From Parasegetibacter sp. NRK P23 (GTDB lineage Bacteria; Bacteroidota; Bacteroidia; Chitinophagales; Chitinophagaceae): a stretch of DNA of 64,000 bases. The notes under the pieces are model-generated. The model was not told the DNA's origin. It saw nothing but the letters and a program-made list of their open reading frames with translations, and made no database searches. The translations under genes and the position numbers were made by a program. Shown one piece after another: positions 25,523 through 34,459 of the stretch. Within the stretch, counting starts at the first letter, position 1, and each line of letters opens with the position of its first letter. The stretch lies in contig NZ_JAMDLG010000001.1 of the NCBI RefSeq assembly GCF_023721715.1, positions 2,519,784-2,583,783 of the forward strand, in the 5' to 3' direction.

Positions 25523-27154
25523 TTACTTCATCAGTTTCATGGCCACTTTCTGCTCCTGCGTTTGCAGGATCACGGTATAAATACCTTTGGCGTAAGCGGC
25601 CAGGTTGGGCACTTCCACGGTATGGCGGCCGGCGGAAAGCTGCATGCTCTTCGACTGCATTACTTTTCCTGCGTTGTCGACCAGCAGCACCTGTACCTGT
25701 TGTGTTTTGTCGAGTTTTACATCAAGATTGATGCGGTCGATGAAAGGGTTGGGATAGGTTTTTACTTGTTCTACACTCAGGGAGGAACCCATGTTCAGTT
25801 TTACTACATTGCTGTATTCAACGGTACCATCGGTTGCCACGATTTTAAGGCGGTAGAAATTAAAGCCTGCCGCGGGTTGCGTATGAATGGCGTTGTACTG
25901 TTGCTGAGTGGAAGCGTTTCCTTTACCAGCGATCTTTTCGATGGCGGTAAAATTCTTTCCGTCCGTAGCGGATTCCACTTCAAAATAACTGTGGTTCAGT
26001 TCCATTTCAGTGGTCCACTTCAGGTAAACTTTTCCGTTTTTCTCCGCGGCTTCAAAGCTACTCAGCTTAACAGGTGTAGGCGCTCCGGCAGCCTGACAGT
26101 TGAGCGGAGCTCCATAGCTGTCCGCAAAGTTGGTGGTATCGTACAAAGGCATGGTGGCATCCACCACTACATTGGAACCGAGGTTATTCATGCTTTTGTT
26201 TACTTTCAGTTTGTTGGAAGCATTCAGGCCGTTCAGTTGGCTGTTGTTGTGAATGGTTGTTCCACCCACATAAAGGTTACCGCCGGTGTTGCTCACGTTG
26301 TCACGGGTCATATCGCCGGAGATGCGGAAAAGCGCGGAAGGATTTGTCTGACGGAGGGTACCCGCTGAATTGAAGTTCACCAACCCGTTCACCATCACCA
26401 GTCCTTCGTTTCGGATGGGCTTGTCTACGGTGATACCACCGTTGAACACCAGGTAGTGCAGGTTAACAATAGAATCTCCGGGGTTCAAACTCGTACCCTG
26501 CAACACCATCCATGATTCGTTGTACACTTTCCCGGTGATCACGGAACTGCCGGATACATAAAGGCGACCGCGGTTATTAAATTTCCCGCCACTCTGCACT
26601 TCAAAAGATCCTGAAATATTAAGACGGCCATTGTTATTGAAAGTAACGTTATTCTTCACCTGGAGGGAAGGCATGTTCATGGTACCGCATACCGCGTTGG
26701 AGAAAGTAAGCGGTCCATCCATATACTGAAGGCTGTTTCCGCTGATGGCGCCTTCGTTCTGAATGCTTGCACCGGTTTTGAAACTGGCGCTATTCAGTAC
26801 CGCGGTACCATAATTGAGCAGTGAACCTTTAAAATCCCAAAGACCTGAAGGACTGAATGTGCCGCCAACAGCTACTTCTACAATAGAACCTTGTTTGGCG
26901 GTAAGTTGTCCGGTGAAGGAACCGGTACTGGAGATGAACAGTTTAGCGCCATTGTTAAGGGTAAGACCACCGGTGAAGGAAGAAGAAATACAAACTACAT
27001 CTCCATTGTTATAAGTGGCCCAGTTGGTAGGAGCCACGGAGCCGGATGGGCATTGCGCCTGCGCGGCAGTGGCGAAGAAAGAGATCAGGGCAAAAAGAAT
27101 AGGCAATACGATGCCGTTACGGCTTTTGCCGTTGTTTGTGTAAAAATTATTCAT
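25523..27154 (-). CDS. T9SS type A sorting domain protein, probable secreted beta-helix protein
   Basis: 543 residues from MNNFYTNNGKSRNGIVLP. A signal peptide ends at about ATAAQAQ. Residues 45-340 consist of repeated short beta turns rich in N, G and S (NNGAKLFISSTG, NNGRLNISGSF, NNRGRLYVSGSS), suggesting a beta-helix. A fibronectin-like region follows (about 365-450, LKWTTEMELNHSYFEVE), then the type IX secretion sorting domain (about 462-543, YPNPFIDRINLDV ... KGIYTVILQTQEQKVAMKLMK). Likely displayed or released at the cell surface. No enzymatic motif. The frame opens further to 27244 but without signal character. Confidence 0.88.
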   Translation of the reverse strand: MNNFYTNNGKSRNGIVLPILFALISFFATAAQAQCPSGSVAPTNWATYNNGDVVCISSSFTGGLTLNNGAKLFISSTGSFTGQLTAKQGSIVEVAVGGTFSPSGLWDFKGSLLNYGTAVLNSASFKTGASIQNEGAISGNSLQYMDGPLTFSNAVCGTMNMPSLQVKNNVTFNNNGRLNISGSFEVQSGGKFNNRGRLYVSGSSVITGKVYNESWMVLQGTSLNPGDSIVNLHYLVFNGGITVDKPIRNEGLVMVNGLVNFNSAGTLRQTNPSALFRISGDMTRDNVSNTGGNLYVGGTTIHNNSQLNGLNASNKLKVNKSMNNLGSNVVVDATMPLYDTTNFADSYGAPLNCQAAGAPTPVKLSSFEAAEKNGKVYLKWTTEMELNHSYFEVESATDGKNFTAIEKIAGKGNASTQQQYNAIHTQPAAGFNFYRLKIVATDGTVEYSNVVKLNMGSSLSVEQVKTYPNPFIDRINLDVKLDKTQQVQVLLVDNAGKVMQSKSMQLSAGRHTVEVPNLAAYAKGIYTVILQTQEQKVAMKLMK

Positions 27155-27374
27155 CTTATTGTGGTTTGTATGTGAACAGTGGTAAAGCCGTTTTTCAAAC
27201 CGGAGATTGGAGGTGGTTAAGCGCGGGCAATAAATGGACAGCACTACTTTTCAGTAGAAGTTTACCATAAAAGCCATACAGATTAACCGATGGAGTTTTT
27301 AAGAGGATTTTGGGTACGAATAGGTGTTAATGCTTAGGCAAAGGTAAATGCCATTTTGAAAACCTGCAAGTGTT

Positions 27375-28061
27375 TTACCCGCATTTTTCGTTAACGAGAT
27401 GCAAAGCCTTGTGTAATTGTTGCTCCATGGTGAGGTGTGTATTGTCGATAACGATGGCGTCATCTGCTTGCCGGAGCGGGCTTATTTCGCGGTGAGAATC
27501 AATGTAGTCGCGCATTTCGAGGTTATTTTTCACCTCTTCAATGCTGATGTTGGGGTTCTTCTGGAAGAGTTCTTTGAAGCGCCGCTGCACCCGGATGGCG
27601 TTATCGGCGGTCATGAATATTTTTAGTTCGGCATGGGGGAAAACCACGGTACCGATGTCGCGGCCGTCCATTACAATGCCTTTCCGGGCACCCATTTTCC
27701 GTTGCTGGGCCACGGCGAAATCGCGTACTTCCTTAATGGAAGCCACATCGCTTACTTTTTCGGCCACCACAAGGTCGCGGATCACGTATTCCACATTTTC
27801 GTCATTCAGGAACATTTCGCTCTGGGCGCTTTGTTCGTTGAAACGGAAATCCAGGTGAATATTTTGCAGGGCCTCTACCACCTGTACGGGACTGGTCCAG
27901 TCGATATGGTTCCTCAGAAAATACAGGGTAACGGCCCGGTACATCGCGCCACTGTCTATATAAACGTAGTTCAGTTCCTTCGCCAGCTGCTTGGCGAGTG
28001 TACTTTTTCCGCAGGAGGACCAGCCATCGATGGTTACTATGATCTTTTTCGAGGGAACCAC
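27375..28061 (-). CDS. cmk: Cytidylate kinase
   Basis: 228 residues, the usual size. It phosphorylates CMP and dCMP with ATP in pyrimidine salvage and DNA precursor supply. The P-loop GWSSCGKST is at about 13-21, YIDSGAMYRAVT is the conserved substrate segment and DGRDIGTVVFPHA is the family signature. A strong inverted repeat lies about 50 bases upstream and ends the preceding gene, so cmk probably has its own promoter. Confidence 0.95.
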   Translation of the reverse strand: MVPSKKIIVTIDGWSSCGKSTLAKQLAKELNYVYIDSGAMYRAVTLYFLRNHIDWTSPVQVVEALQNIHLDFRFNEQSAQSEMFLNDENVEYVIRDLVVAEKVSDVASIKEVRDFAVAQQRKMGARKGIVMDGRDIGTVVFPHAELKIFMTADNAIRVQRRFKELFQKNPNISIEEVKNNLEMRDYIDSHREISPLRQADDAIVIDNTHLTMEQQLHKALHLVNEKCG

Positions 28062-28109
28062 AACAAAAAATTTAGCTGTTTATTGAAAAAACAGTAGGAT
28101 GTAAATCAA

Positions 28110-28154
28110 AATCGTATTTCTTCCCGGAATACCGTGCCGGAAAGAAATACGATT
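28110..28154 (-). terminator. Long-stem terminator after the four-helix membrane protein
   Basis: A perfect 13-base outer stem (AATCGTATTTCTT / AAGAAATACGATT) encloses a CCGG/CCGG inner pairing and ends on the minus strand in TTTTGATTT. It separates the membrane protein gene from cmk. Confidence 0.72.
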
Positions 28155-28171
28155 GAACGAAACATTTTTTA

Positions 28172-28639
28172 TCAGAACCAGCCTCTGCCTGCTCCGATTT
28201 CGCGGAACGGCCAGGGAATGGAAATCAGGATCACCAGCAATGCCAGTCCATAGAACAGCAGGGAACGCTTGTGCTTCACTTCGTCGGCGATATTCTTCTT
28301 CGCGAAGGATTTGCCTACGTGCACCAGCGCGATGGCGATGATCATGCTGATGAAGTGCTCCACCGCGAAGAAACGCATGGTGGGGTTCTTCATTACACCA
28401 GCCATGCCTTCGGCCTTGATGTGCACCAGCCCCCAACTATCGCCCACGGCCCAAAGGTACAATCCGATCAATAACATAATATCGCAGGAAATCATCAGGA
28501 AAAGCCCGGTTTTCTTATCACCTGGCGTGAACGCTTTTTTACCGGAGATACCTGCGATACTTCTGAGGATGGCGATGACCAGCAAAAGAAGGATCACCCA
28601 GCGTAAAAAACTATGCAAATGGAGCATTCCTGTGTACAT
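28172..28639 (-). CDS. Four-helix inner-membrane protein, function unknown
   Basis: 155 residues with four predicted membrane helices (about 9-27, 42-64, 88-107, 124-143). MYTGMLHLHSFLRWVIL, with His residues in the first helix and MRFFAVEHFISMIIA in the third, resembles a conserved Bacteroidota membrane family sometimes labelled cytochrome b-like. The histidines could bind haem, but this was not tested. It sits between cmk and a divergent TPR gene and seems to be transcribed alone. Confidence 0.75.
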   Translation of the reverse strand: MYTGMLHLHSFLRWVILLLLVIAILRSIAGISGKKAFTPGDKKTGLFLMISCDIMLLIGLYLWAVGDSWGLVHIKAEGMAGVMKNPTMRFFAVEHFISMIIAIALVHVGKSFAKKNIADEVKHKRSLLFYGLALLVILISIPWPFREIGAGRGWF

Positions 28640-28785
28640 GCGTGTAATTTTAAAGAGTTGAAAATTATTAAGATAGAACGCGTAATTTGTTGATTGAAAT
28701 GCAAATATACCTTTTCTGCATTTTGTTCGTTTAATACTGGAATGTTTAATTTCAGTTTTCGGGCCCGCAATAAATTTTGAAGCAG

Positions 28786-29601
28786 ATGAAGTTCAGTTAC
28801 GCCGCATATGTTATCCTGATGACCTCTTTTTTTGCGGGAAGTTCCTGCCAGCACAATGGTTCCGCCGGAGGACAACAGCAGGAGGAACAACCGGAACAGA
28901 ATACGATCAGCCGTTTGAAAGCTGAAATCCGTTCTTATCCTGATTCTCTCCCCCTCCGTATGCAACTCGCGGCCCGCTTACGGCGCCAGGGCGAATTGAG
29001 GCCAGCACTCCGCCAAACGGACACCATCCTGCAAAAAGATTCCCTCAACCCCGCGCTGCACCTTTTTAAAGGAGAACTGTTGCTGGAACTGAAAGATACC
29101 ACCGCAGGCATCCTCGCTTACGAAACCGCTTACAGGATAGAACCTGCTTCCGAAACGCCTTTTAGCCTGGCTTACCTGTATGCCGTTACAGGAAACTCCA
29201 AAGCGCTGGAACTGTCTGATACACTGATCGCACGCATGAGCCGGCAAAACCCCAAAGGAGACCCCTACTACATTAAAGGCATATACCATCTTCAAAAAGG
29301 CAATCAGCCGGAGGCGCTCCGTTCCTTCAACCAAAGCATCAATATCGACCATACTTTCATGGAGTCTTACACGGAAAAGGGGCGATTGTTGTTCAACCAG
29401 AAAAATTACCGCGACGCGCTTAAAGTGTTCCAACTGGCTGCCACCGTTTCCAACAGCTATCCCGATGCTTATTATTGGCAGGGCAAATGCCTCGAAGAAA
29501 TGGGAGAAAAAACCACCGCGGCCAACCAATATAAAAAAGCGATAGGACTCGATCCGGACTATAAAGCCGCACGTGAAGCGTTGCAGAAACTCGCCGACTG
29601 A
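28786..29601 (+). CDS. TPR-repeat lipoprotein
   Basis: 271 residues. The N-terminus MKFSYAAYVILMTSFFAGSSC is a signal ending in a weak lipobox (GSSC), followed by a disordered Gln/Glu-rich linker. Residues 45-270 hold about six tetratricopeptide repeats (for example YYIKGIYHLQKGNQPEALRSFNQSINID), a protein-protein scaffold. The frame also offers a TTG at 28777, but that TTG is part of a TAAATTTTG promoter-like box, so ATG 28786 is chosen. It precedes rpe by 36 bases and may be co-transcribed with it. The partner is unknown. Confidence 0.83.
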   Translation: MKFSYAAYVILMTSFFAGSSCQHNGSAGGQQQEEQPEQNTISRLKAEIRSYPDSLPLRMQLAARLRRQGELRPALRQTDTILQKDSLNPALHLFKGELLLELKDTTAGILAYETAYRIEPASETPFSLAYLYAVTGNSKALELSDTLIARMSRQNPKGDPYYIKGIYHLQKGNQPEALRSFNQSINIDHTFMESYTEKGRLLFNQKNYRDALKVFQLAATVSNSYPDAYYWQGKCLEEMGEKTTAANQYKKAIGLDPDYKAAREALQKLAD

Positions 29602-29637
29602 TTATATTGCAGCGAATTATCTCCAAAAACTGATACA

Positions 29638-30297
29638 ATGCCGATCATCGCTCCCTCCCTGCTTGCCGCCAATTTCCTGCGTTTACAGGAAACCTGCGAC
29701 ATGCTGAACGCTTCAGAAGCAGACTGGTTCCACCTCGACGTAATGGACGGGCGATTTGTGCCGAACATCAGTTTCGGCCTGCCCGTGATTGAACAGATCA
29801 GGACCACCACCCAAAAAACCTGTGACGTTCACCTGATGATCGAGGAACCGGGTTTATACGCTGAGGCGTTCAAAAAAGCAGGCGCGGATATATTAACGGT
29901 ACACATTGAAGCCTGTCCGCACCTCCACCGGAACATTCAACAGATACGGCAACTGGGTATGAAACCCGGTATCGCTGTTAACCCGCATACCCCCATTCAC
30001 CTGCTTACCGATATCATCAACGATGTGGATGTGGTTTGCCTGATGAGTGTGAATCCTGGTTTTGGCGGGCAACAATTCATTCCGCATACCTTAGAAAAGA
30101 TCAGGCAACTTAAAAAACTGATCGAGGAACGCAAAGCCTCGGCGCTGATCGAAATTGACGGCGGCGTTACCGAAGACAACGCGGCACAAATACTGGGTGC
30201 CGGGGCAGACGTACTGGTAGCTGGCAGCACCGTTTTCAAATCGAAAGACCCAATGGCCACCATCGCCGCTTTAAAGAATACCCAACCCATTAGCTGA
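29638..30297 (+). CDS. rpe: Ribulose-phosphate 3-epimerase
   Basis: 219 residues, normal length. It interconverts ribulose-5-phosphate and xylulose-5-phosphate in the pentose phosphate pathway. TIM-barrel signatures are clear: the start PIIAPSLLAANF, HLDVMDGRFVPNIS with the metal-binding His and Asp, VHLMIEEP, LMSVNPGFGGQQF, and EIDGGVTEDNA with the second catalytic Asp. The gene stands between the TPR lipoprotein and a TonB receptor that starts 11 bases later, so the three may form one transcript. Confidence 0.96.
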   Translation: MPIIAPSLLAANFLRLQETCDMLNASEADWFHLDVMDGRFVPNISFGLPVIEQIRTTTQKTCDVHLMIEEPGLYAEAFKKAGADILTVHIEACPHLHRNIQQIRQLGMKPGIAVNPHTPIHLLTDIINDVDVVCLMSVNPGFGGQQFIPHTLEKIRQLKKLIEERKASALIEIDGGVTEDNAAQILGAGADVLVAGSTVFKSKDPMATIAALKNTQPIS

Positions 30298-30308
30298 ACC
30301 AACGCTGA

Positions 30309-32801
30309 ATGCTATCCCCCACTATTTTCCGCTGCTTATTGATTTCTTTCCTCCTGCTTTCTTTAGGAAAAATAGCCGTCGCGCAAAACAAAACGGCTAC
30401 CGTAAAAGGCATAATACTGAATGAGAATGATCATCCGCTGAGTGGCGCCTCGATTTCAATGCTGGGAAAGAACGGCGGATTGAATTCCAATGATTCCGGC
30501 CGGTTTGAATGGACCGTTCCCTCCAACAAAGCCTTTGCGCTGGTATTTACTTATACAGGATACAAGCCGCTTCAGAAGAATTTCATCCTGAATACCGGGG
30601 AGGTGGAAACGATCACCATTAAGCTTGAAAGGGAAACCAATACTTTAAAAGAAGTAGTGGTCACCAACAATGCCGACCGTTATCAACCGGGATTGGTGAG
30701 CATTAACCCTAAAAACGCGTTGATACTTCCTTCTACCACAGGCGGCATTGAAAGCCTTATCAAAATACTGGTAGGTTCCAACAATGAGCTGACCTCCCAA
30801 TATTCCGTGCGGGGTGGCAATTATGATGAGAACCTTATCTATATCAACGATTTTGAAGTATACAGACCATACCTGGTGCGCAGCGGACAACAGGAAGGGT
30901 TGAGTTTCATTAACCCCGAACTTACACGCAGCGTACAATTTTACAATGGCGGTTTCCAAGCGAAATATGGCGATAAAATTTCTTCGGTACTCGATATAAA
31001 ATACAAACAACCTTCGCGCAGCGGCGGATCCGCTTACATCTCCCTGCTGGAACAGGGACTGCACCTGGAAGGCGCCTCCAGGAACGGCAAACTCAGTTGG
31101 CTGGCCGGGGCCAGGAACAGAAGCAACCGCAACCTGCTGGCGAGCCAGGAAACACAGGGCAATTACGTACCTTCCTCTTCTGATGTGCAGGCTTTCCTGA
31201 CGTATCGCCCCAACAACCGTTGGGAACTATCGGCCACGGGTATCCGCTCTGGAACAAAGTTTAGTCTGGAACCCACCTTCAGCCAGCAATCCACCTCGGT
31301 ATTCAGTCCCTTCTACACCGCCAACATCGCCCTCGATATTTATTTTGAAGGAAAAGAAAAAGACCGGTACGCCACCAATATGCTCGGCATTTCCGCGGAG
31401 CGCATCGTGAACGATAAACTCCGGCTCAAATGGATGGCTTCTTATTTTCAGAACAAAGAAGAAGAATCCATCGACATTTCAGGCACCTATCTTTTTGGAG
31501 AAAGAGAATTCGATAAAAGCAAACCGGAATTTGGTTCCATCACCAATCCCCTTGGTGCCGGACTTTACCAGCAGTTCGCCCGGAACAGGCTCAACCTCCA
31601 GAACCTGCACCTCTCTCACAAAGGAGCGCTGGATGCAGGAAAACATTTCATCCAATGGGGACTTGGCCTTGAGCAATACAATATCTACGACAAACTGAAT
31701 GAATGGGAGTTGCAGGATTCAGCAGGTTACTCCCTTCCCTACCAGCCCGGCGCGCTCACCCTGAACAAAGCGATCCGTTCCAATGCGGACCTGGATTTCA
31801 TCAGACTGACCGGGTACCTTCAGGACAATCTTCTCCCTTCAGATTCAGGAAAATTTACTTTACAGGCAGGACTTCGCTTCAATTACAACGCACTCAATAA
31901 AGAACTGTTGCTGTCGCCACGACTGCAGGGCACGTTCAGGCCGGAATGGAAGAAGGACATTATTTTCCGTGCTTCACTCGGCGCTTACCACCAGCCTCCT
32001 TTTTACCGCGAACTCCGCAGACCCGATGGCAGCGTGAACCGCGACCTGCTGGCACAGAAAAGCTGGCAGGTCAGCGCGGGAATGGATTACCAGTTTACCT
32101 GGAACGACCGTCCCTTCCGCCTTACCACCGAAGCATGGTACAAGAACCTGTACGATGTGGTTACCTACGACCAGGAGAACGTGAAGATCCGTTACGCAGG
32201 AGAGAACAACGCAAAAGCCTATGCCGCCGGATTTGAAACCCGCCTCTTCGGAGAGATCGTAAAAGACGCGGAAAGCTGGGTGAGCCTGGGTTTCATGCGC
32301 ACAAGAGAGAACCTGGAAAACGATACTTATTACAACTACACACTGGATGAACAGAACAATCCAACCGACAGCACTTTGGTGAACGGAGGCTGGTTCAGGC
32401 GCCCTACCGACCGCTTCATCACCTTCGGCCTTTTCTTCCAGGACTACCTTTCCACCAACAAGAACTTCAAGGTGCACATTAACGCTATTTACGGCAGCAA
32501 TATGCCCTTTAACTTACCCAATAGCGTGAAGTACAGAAACGCGCTCATCATTGAACCCTACATCCGCATGGACATGGGATTCAGCGCGCTTTTACTGGAC
32601 ACCGACGCCAGCAACAGGAGAAGCAAAAGCCCGTTCAGGAACTTCAAAAACATCTGGCTCAGCCTCGAGGTGTTCAACCTCATCGACAGGGCGAATACCA
32701 TTTCTTACCAGATGGTGAAAGACTTTTCCAACAACGTTTTCTCCATTCCCAACCGGCTCACACCCCGGTTGCTGAACATCAAACTCGTGGGGCGCTGGTA
32801 A
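30309..32801 (+). CDS. TonB-dependent outer-membrane receptor
   Basis: 830 residues. Signal peptide (about 1-25, ending AVAQ), carboxypeptidase-like regulatory domain (about 28-115, ATVKGIILNENDHPLSGAS), plug (about 120-230, SVRGGNYDENLIYINDFEV) and a large beta-barrel ending KLVGRW, a typical aromatic last residue. No SusD partner follows, so this is not a SusCD pair. The substrate cannot be read. It starts 11 bases after rpe, which suggests co-transcription. The 200 bases that follow hold promoters for phoH and no terminator. Confidence 0.9.
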   Translation: MLSPTIFRCLLISFLLLSLGKIAVAQNKTATVKGIILNENDHPLSGASISMLGKNGGLNSNDSGRFEWTVPSNKAFALVFTYTGYKPLQKNFILNTGEVETITIKLERETNTLKEVVVTNNADRYQPGLVSINPKNALILPSTTGGIESLIKILVGSNNELTSQYSVRGGNYDENLIYINDFEVYRPYLVRSGQQEGLSFINPELTRSVQFYNGGFQAKYGDKISSVLDIKYKQPSRSGGSAYISLLEQGLHLEGASRNGKLSWLAGARNRSNRNLLASQETQGNYVPSSSDVQAFLTYRPNNRWELSATGIRSGTKFSLEPTFSQQSTSVFSPFYTANIALDIYFEGKEKDRYATNMLGISAERIVNDKLRLKWMASYFQNKEEESIDISGTYLFGEREFDKSKPEFGSITNPLGAGLYQQFARNRLNLQNLHLSHKGALDAGKHFIQWGLGLEQYNIYDKLNEWELQDSAGYSLPYQPGALTLNKAIRSNADLDFIRLTGYLQDNLLPSDSGKFTLQAGLRFNYNALNKELLLSPRLQGTFRPEWKKDIIFRASLGAYHQPPFYRELRRPDGSVNRDLLAQKSWQVSAGMDYQFTWNDRPFRLTTEAWYKNLYDVVTYDQENVKIRYAGENNAKAYAAGFETRLFGEIVKDAESWVSLGFMRTRENLENDTYYNYTLDEQNNPTDSTLVNGGWFRRPTDRFITFGLFFQDYLSTNKNFKVHINAIYGSNMPFNLPNSVKYRNALIIEPYIRMDMGFSALLLDTDASNRRSKSPFRNFKNIWLSLEVFNLIDRANTISYQMVKDFSNNVFSIPNRLTPRLLNIKLVGRW

Positions 32802-32892
32802 ACGTTAAAAAACAGCATTACACAATTTCGGTTAAGAATTAAATAACAGTGCTTTACAGACATTTCTTTCAACATCCTGTTAATAACTAAAA

Positions 32893-32924
32893 TTGCATCT
32901 AATAGTGTTCAAAAACTATATTTG
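32893..32924 (+). promoter_or_regulatory. Candidate distal promoter of phoH
   Basis: TTG (32893-32895), 21-base spacer, TATATTTG (32917-32924), an exact -7 match. The transcript would carry a small perfect hairpin CCTTCA-TTGC-TGAAGG at 32949-32964. A weaker box, AACCTTTG, sits at 32981-32988. Confidence 0.5.
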
Positions 32925-33002
32925 GTTAGAAGCGTTATCAGTGTATGACCTTCATTGCTGAAGGCATATAAATTGCACTGAACCTTTGCAGCGCCAGTAA
33001 TT

Positions 33003-34025
33003 GTGAACCAAAATTCGAACACCTTGACAGACACGATCATCAACCTCGAAACGGTGAACCCCATTGAATTCTTCGGGGTCAACAACGGAAAGCTGGACCT
33101 CCTGAAAAAGAAATTCCCACTACTCAAGATCCTCTCACGCGGCACACAGATCAAACTCAGCGGCGCCCCTGAACAAGTGGAAACCGCCAAAGAAAAGATC
33201 GACCTCATTGTGCAGTACCTCGAAAGAAACGGACACATGAGTGAGAATTATTTTGAACAGATCCTTGGTGGAGACGATGCCGAGACCGTTGACAATTTTG
33301 TAGAAAGAAATCCGAACGACATTTTAGTATTTGGTCCGAACGGAAAAACCGTACGCGCCCGGACGGCCAACCAGAAACGCATGGTAACCGCCTGCGATAA
33401 GAATGATATTGTATTCGCAATCGGACCCGCGGGTACCGGTAAAACATATACTGCCGTAGCCCTGGCCGTACGCGCCCTGAAAAACAAGGCCGTTAAAAAA
33501 ATCATCCTCACACGTCCCGCGGTGGAAGCAGGCGAAAGCCTTGGTTTTTTACCCGGCGACCTGAAAGAAAAAATTGATCCGTATCTTCGTCCGCTATACG
33601 ATGCGCTGGACGACATGATTCCCGCCGATAAACTTGGTTACTACATGAGTACCAGGACCATCGAAATTGCACCGCTGGCTTATATGCGCGGAAGAACGCT
33701 GGACAACGCCTTCATCATCCTCGATGAGGCGCAGAACTCCAACGAACTGCAATTGAAAATGTTCCTGACCCGTATAGGCGCCAACGCGAAAGCCATTATA
33801 ACGGGAGACCCCACACAGGTGGACCTTCCCAAGAACCAGCGAAGCGGTCTGGATAAAGCCACCCGCATCCTGAAACACATTGATGGCATCGCGCATATTG
33901 AGCTGGACGAAGAAGACGTTGTAAGGCACAGACTGGTGAAAGCCATTATCCGCGCCTACGACAAAGACAAGGAACGTGAGGAAGCGTATCTGGAACAACG
34001 ATCCCAGAACAGACATCAATCATAA
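33003..34025 (+). CDS. PhoH family ATPase
   Basis: 340 residues with a GTG start. PhoH-like proteins are P-loop ATPases related to the helicase fold, linked in other bacteria to RNA metabolism and YbeY. A KH-like N-terminal part (about 10-75) precedes the ATPase domain with Walker A GPAGTGKT (141-148), [20 protein letters not shown] and Walker [10 protein letters not shown] (about 239). The gene heads a tight group: a small lipoprotein starts five bases after its stop and the CLC transporter four bases after that gene. Confidence 0.93.
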   Translation: MNQNSNTLTDTIINLETVNPIEFFGVNNGKLDLLKKKFPLLKILSRGTQIKLSGAPEQVETAKEKIDLIVQYLERNGHMSENYFEQILGGDDAETVDNFVERNPNDILVFGPNGKTVRARTANQKRMVTACDKNDIVFAIGPAGTGKTYTAVALAVRALKNKAVKKIILTRPAVEAGESLGFLPGDLKEKIDPYLRPLYDALDDMIPADKLGYYMSTRTIEIAPLAYMRGRTLDNAFIILDEAQNSNELQLKMFLTRIGANAKAIITGDPTQVDLPKNQRSGLDKATRILKHIDGIAHIELDEEDVVRHRLVKAIIRAYDKDKEREEAYLEQRSQNRHQS

Positions 34026-34030
34026 TTCAA

Positions 34031-34456
34031 ATGTTGAAAAGTAAAAAACGCAGCCTGTTATTGTTCTTAACCACAGTAACAGGCTGTTGGCTTGCATGCA
34101 ATTCCCACGACGACGCGCCAAAAAATGCAGAGAACGCCCTTGACGCCGGCAGAGAATTTGTGCGCGCCTCTTTAGATGGCAATTACAAGAAAGCCGCCTT
34201 TTTCCTCCTCGAAGACAGTACAAACCAGAACCTGCTCACCCGCTGGGAAGAGAGTTACCGCAACCTTTCCTCCGACGACCGGGAGGCTTTCCGCCGGGCC
34301 AGCATCACCATCAATTCAGAAGAAGAAGTAAGCGACTCCGTTTCCATCATCAACTTCTCGAACAGTTACAAAAAGAAACCCCAGGTATTAAAGGTCATCA
34401 AAAGAGACGGCACCTGGAAAGTGGATTTCAAGTACACGTTCTCCGGAAACCTGTAA
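34031..34456 (+). CDS. Small lipoprotein, DUF4878-like
   Basis: 141 residues. The signal ends in lipobox WLAC. The mature part (about 35-140) has the layout of NTF2-like DUF4878 proteins: an acidic helical start (ALDAGREFVRASLDGNYKKA), then strands ending in VIKRDGTWKVDF, a common closing motif of that family. The function is unknown. Placed between phoH and the CLC transporter with gaps of five and three bases, so it is very probably co-transcribed with both. Confidence 0.78.
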   Translation: MLKSKKRSLLLFLTTVTGCWLACNSHDDAPKNAENALDAGREFVRASLDGNYKKAAFFLLEDSTNQNLLTRWEESYRNLSSDDREAFRRASITINSEEEVSDSVSIINFSNSYKKKPQVLKVIKRDGTWKVDFKYTFSGNL

Positions 34457-34459
34457 CGG

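Noticed and set aside
25520-26368. A 282-residue open frame opposite the T9SS protein
   Set aside because: Overlaps fully the T9SS sorting domain and Fn-like part, which are clearly coding on the minus strand.
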